Origin: Massilia sp. ZL223
GTDB lineage: Bacteria; Pseudomonadota; Gammaproteobacteria; Burkholderiales; Burkholderiaceae_D
Assembly (NCBI RefSeq): GCF_018119395.1
Contig: NZ_JAGPWD010000016.1
Coordinates: 36,063-100,062, forward strand
Length of the DNA stretch: 64,000 nt
Direction: 5' to 3'
Shown: piece after piece, positions 9,411-17,858 of the stretch
Numbering within the stretch: position 1 is the first letter of the stretch
How the letters are laid out: each line of letters begins with the position of its first letter
Position numbers and translations under genes: made by a program
The notes under the pieces: model-generated
What the model saw: the letters and a program-made list of their open reading frames with translations, nothing else
What the model was told of the DNA's origin: nothing
Databases searched by the model: none

Positions 9411-11240
9411 TCAGGCGGCGGCCGCCGCGAAGGCGCGCGGCGCCTCGGCGGTGACCATGCGTGGGCGGCGCGGCTGCAGCACCCATTGGCAAGCCAGGCA
9501 GGCCGGCCCCAGGACCAAGGCGGCGGCGGTCCAGGCCAGCCGGCGCCCGCGGCCCTGGCCGGACCCCAGCCACCAGGCGCAGGCGGCCGACAGCAGGGCG
9601 GCCAGCAGCGCGGCGCCGAGGACAGTGGCCGGGCGGCCGGGCGCCTGCGGGCCGGGGGCGTCCGGGATCGTCCCCGTGCCGAGCAGGCGCTCGGGCAGCG
9701 CCAGCACGGCCTGGGTCAGCGGCGACAGCCACCAGGCCTTGTGCTCGAACAGCGCGTGGAAGTCGTGCGCCAGCGGGCGCGTGGCCAGCGCCTGGGCGCG
9801 TCCCGACGCATCCACGAACACCAGGTGCTGGGCCGAGCCGGTCATGCCGTTGCTCATGCGGCGTCCATAGTTGAACGAGAGCAGGGTGCCGTCGAGCAGG
9901 CGGGCGATATCGACCCGGTGCAGGTCGCTGAAGGGACCGGGCAAGTCGACGCTGTACAGCTGTTCCAGCGGCGCGAGCGGATCGATCGGCTGGCGGTAGG
10001 CGATCAGGCGCTGGTTGGTCAGTGCGAACTGCAGCATGCCGACCGGCGCGGCGGGACCGGACAGGACTTCCTGGCCGGCCAGCTGGATCAGGGGATGGGC
10101 GCGTCCCGACTCCTTGTCGTGCACCAGCAGGGCCTGGCGGGTCAGGATGGTTTTGTCCGCCAGCACCGGCACCGATGCGAACGGCCGGCGGTCGCCCATG
10201 CCGCCCACGCCATACCAGCCGCGCGGCGCGTCGGTATAGGTGTCGCGTCCTTCGAACAGCATGCGGTCGTGGCTGAAGCTCCAGATGATGCCGCGCTCCG
10301 GGTCGGCCCATTGCAGGGTTTCCAGGTTGGATGCGTCGTGGCGCCTTGGGTGGGCGTCGAGGGCGGGCGACACGGCGCCGACGTCGGTCAGCGCCACCTG
10401 GCGGCGCCAGTGCGCGGCGCGCGGATCGGTGGCGGCGGCCAGCCCACGGGCGATGGCGGTGCGGCCATCGGCGCGCGCCAGCTCGGTGTAGCCGCCGCCC
10501 GGCGGCTGCGGACGATTGAGGGGATGCTCGCCCACCAGCATCTGGCCGTACTGGAAGACGAGCGAGCCGCCCCACAGCAGGACGAAATAAAAGCCCAGCT
10601 GCAGCGGCAGCGCGGCCGACAGCTGGCCGGCCAGCGTGGCCGGAGGCGCGCTGCGGTCGGGCTTGAAGGCGCTGTAGGCGAGCGCGGTGAACAGCGCCAC
10701 GCAAGCCAGCGCAGGCGCCAGCAGCTGCGCCATCGGCGCCAGGTGGGCCATCAGCAGGGCCGGGACCACCAGCACCACCCAGGCGCTGCGCCGTCCGCAC
10801 AGCATCAGGTAGGTGCCCGCCAGCCAGCCGGTCAGCGCGACCAGCACCAGGTAGATCACACCCAGGTAGTGGCGCGCATCCACCGTGCGTCCGGTGAGCT
10901 GGTCGGTGCCGGCCATGGCCAGCAGCACCGGCAGGCCGATGGCGGCCGCTACCAGGACCAGGGCGGCCAGCGCCAGGGCGGCGAAGATGCGGCCGCGCGG
11001 CAGCGGGCGGTGCAGCAGCCACACCCAGCGGCTGGGCTGGCGGTAGGTGCCGAACTGGTAGGCGGCGAAGGCGAAGGCGCCCACGAAATACAGGATCGGG
11101 AACAGCAGCTGCTCGCGCCAGCGCAGCAGCAGCGGTTCGGTCATGCGCGAGGCCAGCAGCAGGAGCAGCAGGTGGGCGCCGGCGGCGATGAGGGCGGCGC
11201 TGCGGAAGCGGCGGCACTCGCTCAGGAACAGTTCTTTCAT
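9411..11240 (-). CDS. ABC transporter membrane protein (ABC-2-like)
   Basis: 609 residues. Six or so hydrophobic helices fill the first 220 residues (for example AALIAAGAHLLLLLLASRM and ALALAALVLVAAAIGLPVLL). A large soluble stretch follows (about 250-500), and two more helices sit near the C-terminus. The topology and the position directly after an ABC ATPase gene (9-base gap) mark it as the permease. A large extracytoplasmic domain is unusual for simple ABC-2 permeases and may bind a ligand. AGAGG precedes the ATG. The substrate is unknown; YtrA-controlled ABC systems often answer cell-wall or peptide stress. Confidence 0.75.
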   Translation of the reverse strand: MKELFLSECRRFRSAALIAAGAHLLLLLLASRMTEPLLLRWREQLLFPILYFVGAFAFAAYQFGTYRQPSRWVWLLHRPLPRGRIFAALALAALVLVAAAIGLPVLLAMAGTDQLTGRTVDARHYLGVIYLVLVALTGWLAGTYLMLCGRRSAWVVLVVPALLMAHLAPMAQLLAPALACVALFTALAYSAFKPDRSAPPATLAGQLSAALPLQLGFYFVLLWGGSLVFQYGQMLVGEHPLNRPQPPGGGYTELARADGRTAIARGLAAATDPRAAHWRRQVALTDVGAVSPALDAHPRRHDASNLETLQWADPERGIIWSFSHDRMLFEGRDTYTDAPRGWYGVGGMGDRRPFASVPVLADKTILTRQALLVHDKESGRAHPLIQLAGQEVLSGPAAPVGMLQFALTNQRLIAYRQPIDPLAPLEQLYSVDLPGPFSDLHRVDIARLLDGTLLSFNYGRRMSNGMTGSAQHLVFVDASGRAQALATRPLAHDFHALFEHKAWWLSPLTQAVLALPERLLGTGTIPDAPGPQAPGRPATVLGAALLAALLSAACAWWLGSGQGRGRRLAWTAAALVLGPACLACQWVLQPRRPRMVTAEAPRAFAAAAA

Positions 11241-11249
11241 GCGGGCCTC

Positions 11250-12167
11250 TCAGGCGGCTGCGGACAGGGAAGGGGAACCGGCATGGCCTCGCGCGAGGAA
11301 GCCATTCACGGCGCGGTCGAGGCTGACCGCCATGCGCTGGGCGCTGCGCGCGCCCATCAGGCGCAGGCGGGCGCCGAAGTCATCGCCCTGGTCGAACACG
11401 ACCAGGTGGGTCAGGCCCTCGATGACGCGCAGTTCGAGCACGCCGGGCAGGTGGGCGGCCTCCGGCTGGCGGAACGGGAAGTCGGCGATCCACAGGGCGA
11501 CCTTGTCGCAGAACTCGTCCGGCGGAGACATGTGGCGCAGGACGCCGCGTTCCAGGATGACGAGGTTGTCGGCGACGCGCTCGATCTCGTCCATCTGGTG
11601 CGAGCAGTAGACCACGGTCGCGCCGTCGTCCAGGCTGGTCTGGAGCAGGGCGTCCAGGACGGCGCGCTTGGCCACCACGTCCAGGCCGAGCGTGGGCTCG
11701 TCGAGGATCAGCAGTTCCGGCCCCTGCGCCAGCGCCAGCGCCAGGCTGACTCCGGCGCGCTCGCCGCGCGACAGCTCGGCGATCTTCTGGCGCTCGGCCA
11801 CATTGAAGTTGGCCAGCACCTGGCGGTAGCGCTCCTCGCTCCACTGGGGGTAGAGGCGGCGCTGCATGCCGGCCAGCTCGGCCACCCGCATCCAGCCCGG
11901 CAGGGTGTGCTCTTCGTTGACGAAGCCGATGCGGGCGCGCATGGCCGGGGTGAGGGCGCGGCAATCGCTGCCGAGCACCTGGGCGCTGCCGGCGTCGAAG
12001 GCGGCAAAGCCCAGCAGCACCCGGAACAGGGTGGACTTGCCGGCGCCGTTGGCGCCGACGATGGCGTGCACGCCGCCGCGCGGCAGCCGCAGGCTCAGGT
12101 GGTCGAGGGCCAGCTTGCCCTTGTAGGACAGGCACAGGCCTTCGGTATGGATCACGTAATCGTTCAT
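11250..12167 (-). CDS. ABC transporter ATP-binding protein
   Basis: 305 residues. Walker A is GANGAGKST (38-46), the signature is LSRGE (132-136; a divergent form of LSGGQ), and Walker B is LLILDEP (152-158), followed by the D-loop GLD and the H-loop His in YCSHQMDE. About 80 further residues form a C-terminal domain. It energises the membrane protein encoded next. GAGGAG lies just upstream of the ATG. It sits 9 bases after the GntR regulator gene, so the four genes form one operon. Confidence 0.9.
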   Translation of the reverse strand: MNDYVIHTEGLCLSYKGKLALDHLSLRLPRGGVHAIVGANGAGKSTLFRVLLGFAAFDAGSAQVLGSDCRALTPAMRARIGFVNEEHTLPGWMRVAELAGMQRRLYPQWSEERYRQVLANFNVAERQKIAELSRGERAGVSLALALAQGPELLILDEPTLGLDVVAKRAVLDALLQTSLDDGATVVYCSHQMDEIERVADNLVILERGVLRHMSPPDEFCDKVALWIADFPFRQPEAAHLPGVLELRVIEGLTHLVVFDQGDDFGARLRLMGARSAQRMAVSLDRAVNGFLARGHAGSPSLSAAA

Positions 12168-12176
12168 CGCGGCTCC

Positions 12177-12587
12177 TCAGGCGACCTGGCGCGGCAGGCA
12201 GTCGGCCAGCTCGGCCGCGACACGGTCCAGCACCTCGGGGCCGCTGTAGCCGAGGCCGATCACATCCGCGGTGAAGCGGCCGACGGCGTCGTCCAGGCGG
12301 CGCGCGCGCTCGGCGTCGGACAGCAGCTGGCGCGGCGGCAGCACGAACAGGCCGAGGCCGGCGCGCGACTCGACCCAGCCCTCGGCCGCCAGCTCGCCGT
12401 AGGCCTTGGCCACCGTGTTCGGGTTGATCGACAGCTGCTGGGCCAGGCCGCGCACGCTGGGCAGGACGGCGCCGACGGGCAGTTCGCCGGTGGCGATCAG
12501 GCGCCGCACGCCGTCGACGATCTGGCGGTTGATCGGGCGGGCATCGCCGGTGGCGATGCTTAACATCAATGGGGTGCGGCGGCTCAT
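12177..12587 (-). CDS. GntR-family transcriptional regulator, YtrA type
   Basis: 136 residues: an N-terminal winged helix-turn-helix (IVDGVRRLIATGELPVG, then LAQQLSINPNTVAKAYGEL) and a short helical C-terminal part, the compact YtrA layout with no ligand-binding domain of the FadR or UTRA kinds. YtrA members repress the ABC operons they head. The ATG at 12587 was preferred to the longer frame because AGGAG lies five bases upstream, and because the longer version would translate through the operator and promoter described next. Confidence 0.88.
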   Translation of the reverse strand: MSRRTPLMLSIATGDARPINRQIVDGVRRLIATGELPVGAVLPSVRGLAQQLSINPNTVAKAYGELAAEGWVESRAGLGLFVLPPRQLLSDAERARRLDDAVGRFTADVIGLGYSGPEVLDRVAAELADCLPRQVA

Positions 12588-12599
12588 GGCCTCTCCTAT

Positions 12600-12622
12600 C
12601 TGTACTATTACGGGTAGTACAG
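12600..12622. promoter_or_regulatory. GntR/YtrA operator: 8-bp inverted repeat
   Basis: CTGTACTA (12600-12607) and TAGTACAG (12615-12622) are perfect inverted repeats 7 bases apart. The right arm overlaps the -10 box of the GntR operon promoter, so binding would block transcription. The GTACTA/TAGTAC type of half-site fits what is known for YtrA-type regulators. Autoregulation is inferred. Confidence 0.8.
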
Positions 12623-12647
12623 TAGCACCCGCTTGCCAGGCAGTCAA
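12619..12647 (-). promoter_or_regulatory. sigma-70 promoter of the GntR-ABC-peptidase operon
   Basis: Read on the minus strand: TTGACT (12647-12642), a 17-base spacer, then TACTGT (12624-12619). The start site would lie about 25 bases before the GntR ATG, inside the operator. Confidence 0.7.
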
Positions 12648-12726
12648 TACATCCTGCATGTCCCGGTGAAGCTTGCCATCATTGAAATGTTGTCAACGTG
12701 TTTTCCTGTGTCATTCCTGCCATTGA

Positions 12727-12743
12727 CAGGCTTCCAAAGCCTG
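12727..12743. repeat. 7-bp inverted repeat upstream of the condensin-like operon
   Basis: CAGGCTT-CCA-AAGCCTG. It lies about 30 bases upstream of a -10-like TATACT (12774-12779), roughly where a -35 region or an operator would be. No T-run follows, so it is not an obvious terminator. It may be a binding site that controls the downstream operon. Confidence 0.45.
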
Positions 12744-12831
12744 CCAAACTGCAAATTGCCTGGGCTTAACTGTTATACTGACGCCCCCGCGGAGCAGGTC
12801 TGGCCGCGCAAGAAGACTGGTATTCCACACG

Positions 12832-14205
12832 ATGATCGACCACCTTGGCGGCGCGGTTCTGGCCGCAGACTCCTTTACGACAGCGCAGGAAGACGATCCG
12901 CTGCAGGCCCACTTCCATGAAGGCGTGGCCCCCGACGAGATCGAGCAGGTGTTCCACCTCAAGCGCGCACAGCCGATGCTGTCGGCGTTCACGGCGCTGT
13001 TCCACGGCACCCAGGACGGCGTCATGGTGCGCCTGCTGGTGCTGCGCGAGTTGGCCGGGGATACCGCCAGCTCGGCCTTCTCGCGCGCGGACATCAACCA
13101 GAAGCTGGCCTACCTGATCCCGGAAAGCCTGGAGACGGTGCTGAACCGCCTGCGCACCCACGGCTTGCTGGCCTGGGACGCCCCGGCGGCCGTGTACCGC
13201 ATCACGCCGCTGGCGCGCAACGTGCTGTCCGCCCTCGATACGCTGCTGGCCCTGGGCAAGCCCGAGGACGACGACGCCGAGATGGGCTTCCTGCTGTCGC
13301 AGGTGGCCGGCGCCCAGGCCGTGGGCGGCGTCACGGTGGACCAGCTCAAGCACCTGCTGGGCCGCCTGGTGGAACTGACCGAGGAGTTCCGCGACGCGAT
13401 CGCTTCCGGTTCCGAATTCCGCCTGCGCACCTCGCAGGCCAAGTGGCACATGGCCTGCGACTGGGTGGAGAAGGGCTCGGCCATCCTGCGCGCCATCACC
13501 ACCGACGAGCGCGCCGACTCCGCCACCCATAAAGCGGCCCAGGCCATCGGCCGCGCCCAGTCGGCGCTGCTGAACATGCAGGGCATGTTCTCGCGCGCCC
13601 TGAACCAGATCGAGCGCCAGCGCGTGCACCTGGGCCAGTCCGGCCTGTCGACCACCGACGTCAAGCGCTGGCTGCTGGCCCACGAGGACCTGGCCAGCCT
13701 GGCCGAAGGCGCGATCGACCGCCCGGTGGTGCCGCTGTTCACCACCCCGGCCGAGATGATCGACGTGGCCGAGACCGAGCTGCTGGCTGAGCGCGTCACC
13801 TCGACCGGTCCGAAAGGCCTGCCGAGCGGCCAGGATGCGCCGACCACGATCAACGACAACCCGGCCGGTCAGCTGGAGCTGAACGACTGGATCAACAAGC
13901 TGGCCGACTTCGCCAACCTGGGCAACTTCCCCGAGTTTTCCGAGAGCGGCCCGAAGAAAGTCCAGCTGCACGAGTCGCTGCTGCCGGCCAGTTTCGCCGT
14001 GGCGTCCTACCGCGCTTCGCTGCTGCCGCTGCTGGGCGACGCCGCCGAGGCCAGCCTGCAGGGCCCAACCGCCGAACTGGCGCGCCTGCCGCTGAACTTC
14101 GAACCGGTGGACGAGATGATCCCGCTGGATGACCCGGAAGTGGCCGCCATGTCGGTCGCCACCCTCTCCTTGAATTCTTCCGAAAGCAGTACGCCCAATG
14201 AATGA
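12832..14205 (+). CDS. kleisin-like subunit of an MksBEF/JetABC-type condensin
   Basis: 457 residues, mostly helical. An N-terminal winged-helix-like region (about 20-120) is followed by a long helical domain and, after a flexible Pro/Ser/Thr-rich link near 320, an acidic C-terminal part. I identify it by its place: first of three genes in the order kleisin, KITE, SMC ATPase as in Wadjet jetABC and Pseudomonas mksFEB. In those complexes the kleisin bridges the two ATPase heads and recruits the KITE dimer. The gene overlaps the next by 8 bases. A TATACT at 12774-12779 could be the -10 box. No similarity search was possible, so the kleisin assignment is inference. Confidence 0.6.
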   Translation: MIDHLGGAVLAADSFTTAQEDDPLQAHFHEGVAPDEIEQVFHLKRAQPMLSAFTALFHGTQDGVMVRLLVLRELAGDTASSAFSRADINQKLAYLIPESLETVLNRLRTHGLLAWDAPAAVYRITPLARNVLSALDTLLALGKPEDDDAEMGFLLSQVAGAQAVGGVTVDQLKHLLGRLVELTEEFRDAIASGSEFRLRTSQAKWHMACDWVEKGSAILRAITTDERADSATHKAAQAIGRAQSALLNMQGMFSRALNQIERQRVHLGQSGLSTTDVKRWLLAHEDLASLAEGAIDRPVVPLFTTPAEMIDVAETELLAERVTSTGPKGLPSGQDAPTTINDNPAGQLELNDWINKLADFANLGNFPEFSESGPKKVQLHESLLPASFAVASYRASLLPLLGDAAEASLQGPTAELARLPLNFEPVDEMIPLDDPEVAAMSVATLSLNSSESSTPNE

Positions 14206-14926
14206 CGATGCACAAATCCTGATCGCGCGCCTGCTGACGCACCAGACCCTGCGCCGCGACGACAAGATGGTCAAGCGCGCCCTGTCGGACGAGCAGTTCC
14301 GCATCGAGGTCGACAAGCGCCTGCTGGAATCGGGCCTGAAGCTGCTCGACAACGTCTACGCCGACCACGTGACCATCGCCCTGCACCGCAACGTGGAGCC
14401 GAAGATCTTCGGCGCCAAGGACATCTGGCAGAACAACAACTTCGGCCTGACTCGCGACGGCGTGGCCCTGCTGGTCGTGCTGTGGGCGCAGATCATCCTC
14501 CCGAAGCGCGAGCGCCAGGAAACCCACACCACGGTGGACGACGACCAGACCGACATGTTCGACAAGGAAGCGCCGATCCCGCGCGCCGAGGACACCTCGA
14601 TCGGCATCTCCTACACCGCGCTGCTGTCGGACTTCGGCGACAAGCTGGGCAAGAAGACGCGCATGGACATGAACCTGGGCGTGCTGGCCAAGCTGGGCTT
14701 CATCGAGCGCCGCGGCGACGTGATCCTGGAAGGCCCGCTGCTGGACCTCCTGATGGACACCGACGTGCTCAAGGAGCGCATCATCAACGGCGCGCTGGCC
14801 GAGGTGTTCAAGCGCGCCCCGCTGGCCGCCGCCCCGCGCCGTGCGCCGGTCGACGCCGAAGCGGCCAACGATCCGGTCGTCGAGAACCCTCGGGCCGACG
14901 AAGCAGCAACCGATACCCCGAATTGA
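14198..14926 (+). CDS. KITE-like (MksE/JetB, DUF4194-like) condensin subunit
   Basis: 242 residues. The block FGDKLGKKTRMDMNLGVLAKLGFIERR (about 147-173), followed by a EGPLLDLL helix, looks like the second winged helix of MukE/MksE/JetB proteins. A Pro/Ala-rich tail ends the protein. KITE dimers bind the kleisin and modulate DNA loading. The start overlaps the preceding gene's end by 8 bases, and the ATPase gene follows after 8 bases, which indicates coupled translation of three subunits. Confidence 0.62.
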   Translation: MNDDAQILIARLLTHQTLRRDDKMVKRALSDEQFRIEVDKRLLESGLKLLDNVYADHVTIALHRNVEPKIFGAKDIWQNNNFGLTRDGVALLVVLWAQIILPKRERQETHTTVDDDQTDMFDKEAPIPRAEDTSIGISYTALLSDFGDKLGKKTRMDMNLGVLAKLGFIERRGDVILEGPLLDLLMDTDVLKERIINGALAEVFKRAPLAAAPRRAPVDAEAANDPVVENPRADEAATDTPN

Positions 14927-14934
14927 GATAGCCG

Positions 14935-17757
14935 ATGTTCCACATTAAATCACTCGAACTGGTCCACTGGGATTACTGGCAGCGGATCAAGAACATCCCG
15001 CTGGACGCCAAGATCATCACCATCGCGGGCCAGAACGGCTCGGGCAAGACCACTTTGCTGGATGCGCTGCGCACCCTGTTCGGCCTGGACTGCTCGATGG
15101 GGCGCACCTACAAGCACTATGCGCGCCACTCGGGCCAGCAAAGCGCCTGGATCCGCGCCGTGGTCGACAACGCGCCGGTCGGCCGCCAGCTGTCGAACCG
15201 TCCGTTCCGCCATTCGGGCTTCTTCTCGGACGACGAGGTGACGCTGTTCTGCCAGGTGCAGAAGAACGGCGGCGACTGGAAGCGCCAGTACCTGATGCGC
15301 CCGGGTAACGTCGAGATCGAGGAAGTCACCGAAGCCACCGACTGGCTCGGCGTGGAAAACTATCGCAAGCGCCTGGCATCGGCCGGCCTGTCGCCGGCCA
15401 TGTCGAAAGTGCTGGCGCTGGAGCAGGGCGAGACCGACAAGCTGTGCGAATACGCGCCGCGCCAGCTGCTGGACCTCGTGTTCCAGGTCTTCGGCGACAA
15501 GGAAGTGCTGGACGCCTACGACGAAGCCAAGCGCCACCAGCGCGACACCGAGACGGAACTGAAGCGCTTCGAGGCCGAGCTGGAAACCTCGCGCATCAAC
15601 CTCGAGGGCCTGCGCCTGCGCGTCGCCAACTACCACCAGTGGGAAGACCTGCACAAGGAAAAGCGCGACCTGAAGGAAGAAGTGCTGCCTGCGCTGGAAT
15701 ACCACGAGGCGCGCGAGAAGGCCGCGAGCATGAGCCGCAACCTGCGCGAAGCGCGCAAGCCGCTCGTACAGGCCGACAGCATGCTGACCGAGAAGCGCAA
15801 CCAGCTCGCGGCCCAGCAGCGCGCCCTGACCGAGGCCCAGAAGCTGGAAACCCAGCTGGAGCAGGAAGGCACGGAACTGGCGAGCCGCCTGAACCAGGTC
15901 AACGCCCGCCTCAAGCCGATGGAAAGCGTGCTGGAACAGCGCGACCGCCTGCAGAAGCTGGCGGCGGACGCCGGCGCCGACATCGCCGAAGTCGCCAAGC
16001 AGCTGGAAGAAAAGGAAGCGGAACTGGCGCGCCAGAAGGGTAAGCGCGACGCCATCTCGGCCAAGATCGCCGGCGAAATGGCGACCATCTCGGCCTTGCA
16101 GGGCAAGAGCGCCATGCCGGAGCCGGAAGCCCAGCGCCTGATGCGCCGCGCCCTGCGCGACGAAGGCATCGCCCACGCCATGCTGTCGGACATCGTCGAA
16201 GTGACCGATCCGAAGTGGCAGGGCGCCGTCGAGGGCGTGCTGGGCGGCTACGCCTCGGTGGTGCTGCTCGAGAAAGCCAAGGATGCCCCGGCGGCCTACC
16301 GCCTGGCGGAGAAGGAACGCTATCGCCACTTCATCGTGCCGGACTGCGTCGAAGCGCCGGTCGTGAAGGACGACAGCCTGCTGTCGGTGGTGAACTTCTC
16401 CAGCAAGGCGCCGGGCTGGCTGATCGACCAGCTGGCGCGCATCGAGCGCGTGGATTCGGTGGACGAGGGCTTCAAGACCCGCGCCGAGGAATGGATCACG
16501 CCGGACGCCTACCACCGCGAACGCCGCGGCGGCCGCTCGCTGTTCGTCGAGCCTTCGCGCTACCGTTTCGGCGCGGCGGGCAAGACCCAGCGCCTGGAAG
16601 CGATCCAGAAACTGCTGCCGAACCTGGAAGCGCAGGAAGACGCGCTGACCCTGGCCATCTCCAAGCTGGCCGCGGAAGTGGGTGGCCTGAAGGCGCGCCT
16701 GGCGGGCGTGGACGCGGCCAAGGAACTGACCGCGCGCCAGGCCGAGTTCGAGGAAGCCGCGCGCTCGGTGGCGCCGCTGTGCACCGAGCGCCTGGAAGTG
16801 GGCGCGCGCCTGGGCGAGCTGCAGACCCTGAGCAAGAACGCGACGGTGGCGCGCACCCGCGCCGACACCGTGTGGCAGAACGCGCGCATGGCGCTGTCGG
16901 AAGCGGAAGCGGGCATGCGCCTGAACCACCGCCGCCAGCTGGAACAGCGCACCGAGCATGCCAAGGCGCTGCTGGACATGCGCCGCAGCTGGCGCCACGT
17001 GCCGGCCAACTGGAAGAACGCCAACTGGCGCGGCGACCTGGTGGCCAAGCACCAGAACGCGCACCAGGTCAACCTGCGCCTGCAGTCGCTGGAACACGCG
17101 CTGGCGCGCGACGACTGGGAACTCGATCCGACCGTGATCGACCAGTACCAGCGCCTGAACGACCAGCTGCAGAACCGCCAGACCGAGACCGAGGAGCGCC
17201 GCTACCAGAACAACCGCGCGATCGAGGCCACGAGCAATGCGCGCGGGGCCTACATCGAGCGCTTGCGCTACACGATCAAGACCTATACCAAGAACATCAA
17301 GGAACTGGGCGAACTGGCCGGCATCGACGTGCAGGCCGACCCGGTGCGCCTGGAGAACGACGACGTCCAGCTGGCCCAGGCCGGCCTGCACGTGCGCTTC
17401 AAGTTCGACGGCAAGGACCAGATCGGCATGAACGACGGCGAGGCATCGGGCGGCCAGCAGGTGATGAAGTCGCTGGTGCTCCTGATTGGTTTGCTGAAGT
17501 CCGAGGAAGGCTCGGGCGGCTTCGTGTTCATCGACGAACCGTTCGCGCACCTGGACATCCGCAACATCCAGCTGGTGGGCGAGTTCCTGAAGAATACCGA
17601 TGCGCAGTACCTGATGACCACGCCGCTGACGCACAATACGGACGTCTACGATCCTTCGGAGCTGACGCTCATTACGAGCAAGAAGAAGAAGGATGTGCAG
17701 TGGGCGCAGCCGATCTTCGTGCTGCAGCGGAGGAAAGAGGCGGCGAAGGCTGCCTGA
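14935..17757 (+). CDS. SMC-like ATPase (MksB/JetC type)
   Basis: 940 residues. The N-terminal half-head has Walker A GQNGSGKTT (32-40). Two long coiled coils (about 205-390 and 555-790, rich in Glu/Lys/Arg/Gln) flank a hinge-like globular part (about 400-540). The C-terminal half-head carries the signature EASGGQQ (about 837-843) and Walker B FVFIDEP (about 863-869) with a following HLD. This is the split ABC-ATPase layout of SMC/MukB/MksB proteins, with coiled coils much shorter than those of MukB. It should form a dimer that extrudes or compacts DNA using ATP. The operon ends right after it at a strong terminator, and no JetD/MksG nuclease gene is adjacent. Confidence 0.75.
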   Translation: MFHIKSLELVHWDYWQRIKNIPLDAKIITIAGQNGSGKTTLLDALRTLFGLDCSMGRTYKHYARHSGQQSAWIRAVVDNAPVGRQLSNRPFRHSGFFSDDEVTLFCQVQKNGGDWKRQYLMRPGNVEIEEVTEATDWLGVENYRKRLASAGLSPAMSKVLALEQGETDKLCEYAPRQLLDLVFQVFGDKEVLDAYDEAKRHQRDTETELKRFEAELETSRINLEGLRLRVANYHQWEDLHKEKRDLKEEVLPALEYHEAREKAASMSRNLREARKPLVQADSMLTEKRNQLAAQQRALTEAQKLETQLEQEGTELASRLNQVNARLKPMESVLEQRDRLQKLAADAGADIAEVAKQLEEKEAELARQKGKRDAISAKIAGEMATISALQGKSAMPEPEAQRLMRRALRDEGIAHAMLSDIVEVTDPKWQGAVEGVLGGYASVVLLEKAKDAPAAYRLAEKERYRHFIVPDCVEAPVVKDDSLLSVVNFSSKAPGWLIDQLARIERVDSVDEGFKTRAEEWITPDAYHRERRGGRSLFVEPSRYRFGAAGKTQRLEAIQKLLPNLEAQEDALTLAISKLAAEVGGLKARLAGVDAAKELTARQAEFEEAARSVAPLCTERLEVGARLGELQTLSKNATVARTRADTVWQNARMALSEAEAGMRLNHRRQLEQRTEHAKALLDMRRSWRHVPANWKNANWRGDLVAKHQNAHQVNLRLQSLEHALARDDWELDPTVIDQYQRLNDQLQNRQTETEERRYQNNRAIEATSNARGAYIERLRYTIKTYTKNIKELGELAGIDVQADPVRLENDDVQLAQAGLHVRFKFDGKDQIGMNDGEASGGQQVMKSLVLLIGLLKSEEGSGGFVFIDEPFAHLDIRNIQLVGEFLKNTDAQYLMTTPLTHNTDVYDPSELTLITSKKKKDVQWAQPIFVLQRRKEAAKAA

Positions 17758-17762
17758 ATGAG

Positions 17763-17791
17763 AAGGGACCCGTGAGGGTCCCTTTTTTTTT
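17763..17791 (+). terminator. rho-independent terminator of the condensin-like operon
   Basis: Stem GGGACCC / GGGTCCC (17765-17771, 17776-17782) with a GTGA loop, followed by nine T residues. It starts six bases after the ATPase stop codon. Confidence 0.92.
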
Positions 17792-17809
17792 ATGCGTGGT
17801 GTGCTGAGG

Positions 17810-17840
17810 AACTTGGGTCCCCGCCAAGGGGGCCCAAGTT
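17810..17840. repeat. imperfect inverted repeat, possibly a REP-related unit
   Basis: AACTTGGGTCCCC pairs with GGGGGCCCAAGTT apart from one mismatch. ACTTGGGTCCC is shared with the arms of the long inverted repeat at 32910-33013. It lies in the convergent gap after the condensin-like operon and could also help end the membrane-protein transcript from the other side. Confidence 0.55.
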
Positions 17841-17858
17841 TGCAAGAGCGGTGTTAAC

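Noticed and set aside
7402..11217. A single 1271-residue protein that fuses permease-like sequence to the S9 peptidase
   Set aside because: The upstream part is the permease gene in another frame; the peptidase has its own ATG at 9399 with AGGAGG and a signal peptide.
7402..12587. Lasso-peptide or lanthipeptide cluster, because of an S9 peptidase beside an ABC transporter
   Set aside because: No precursor peptide, cyclase or leader protease gene was found, and the regulator is a YtrA-type GntR protein.
12832..17757. Complete Wadjet (JetABCD) defence system
   Set aside because: No JetD-like gene follows; a terminator and an unrelated membrane-protein gene close the operon.
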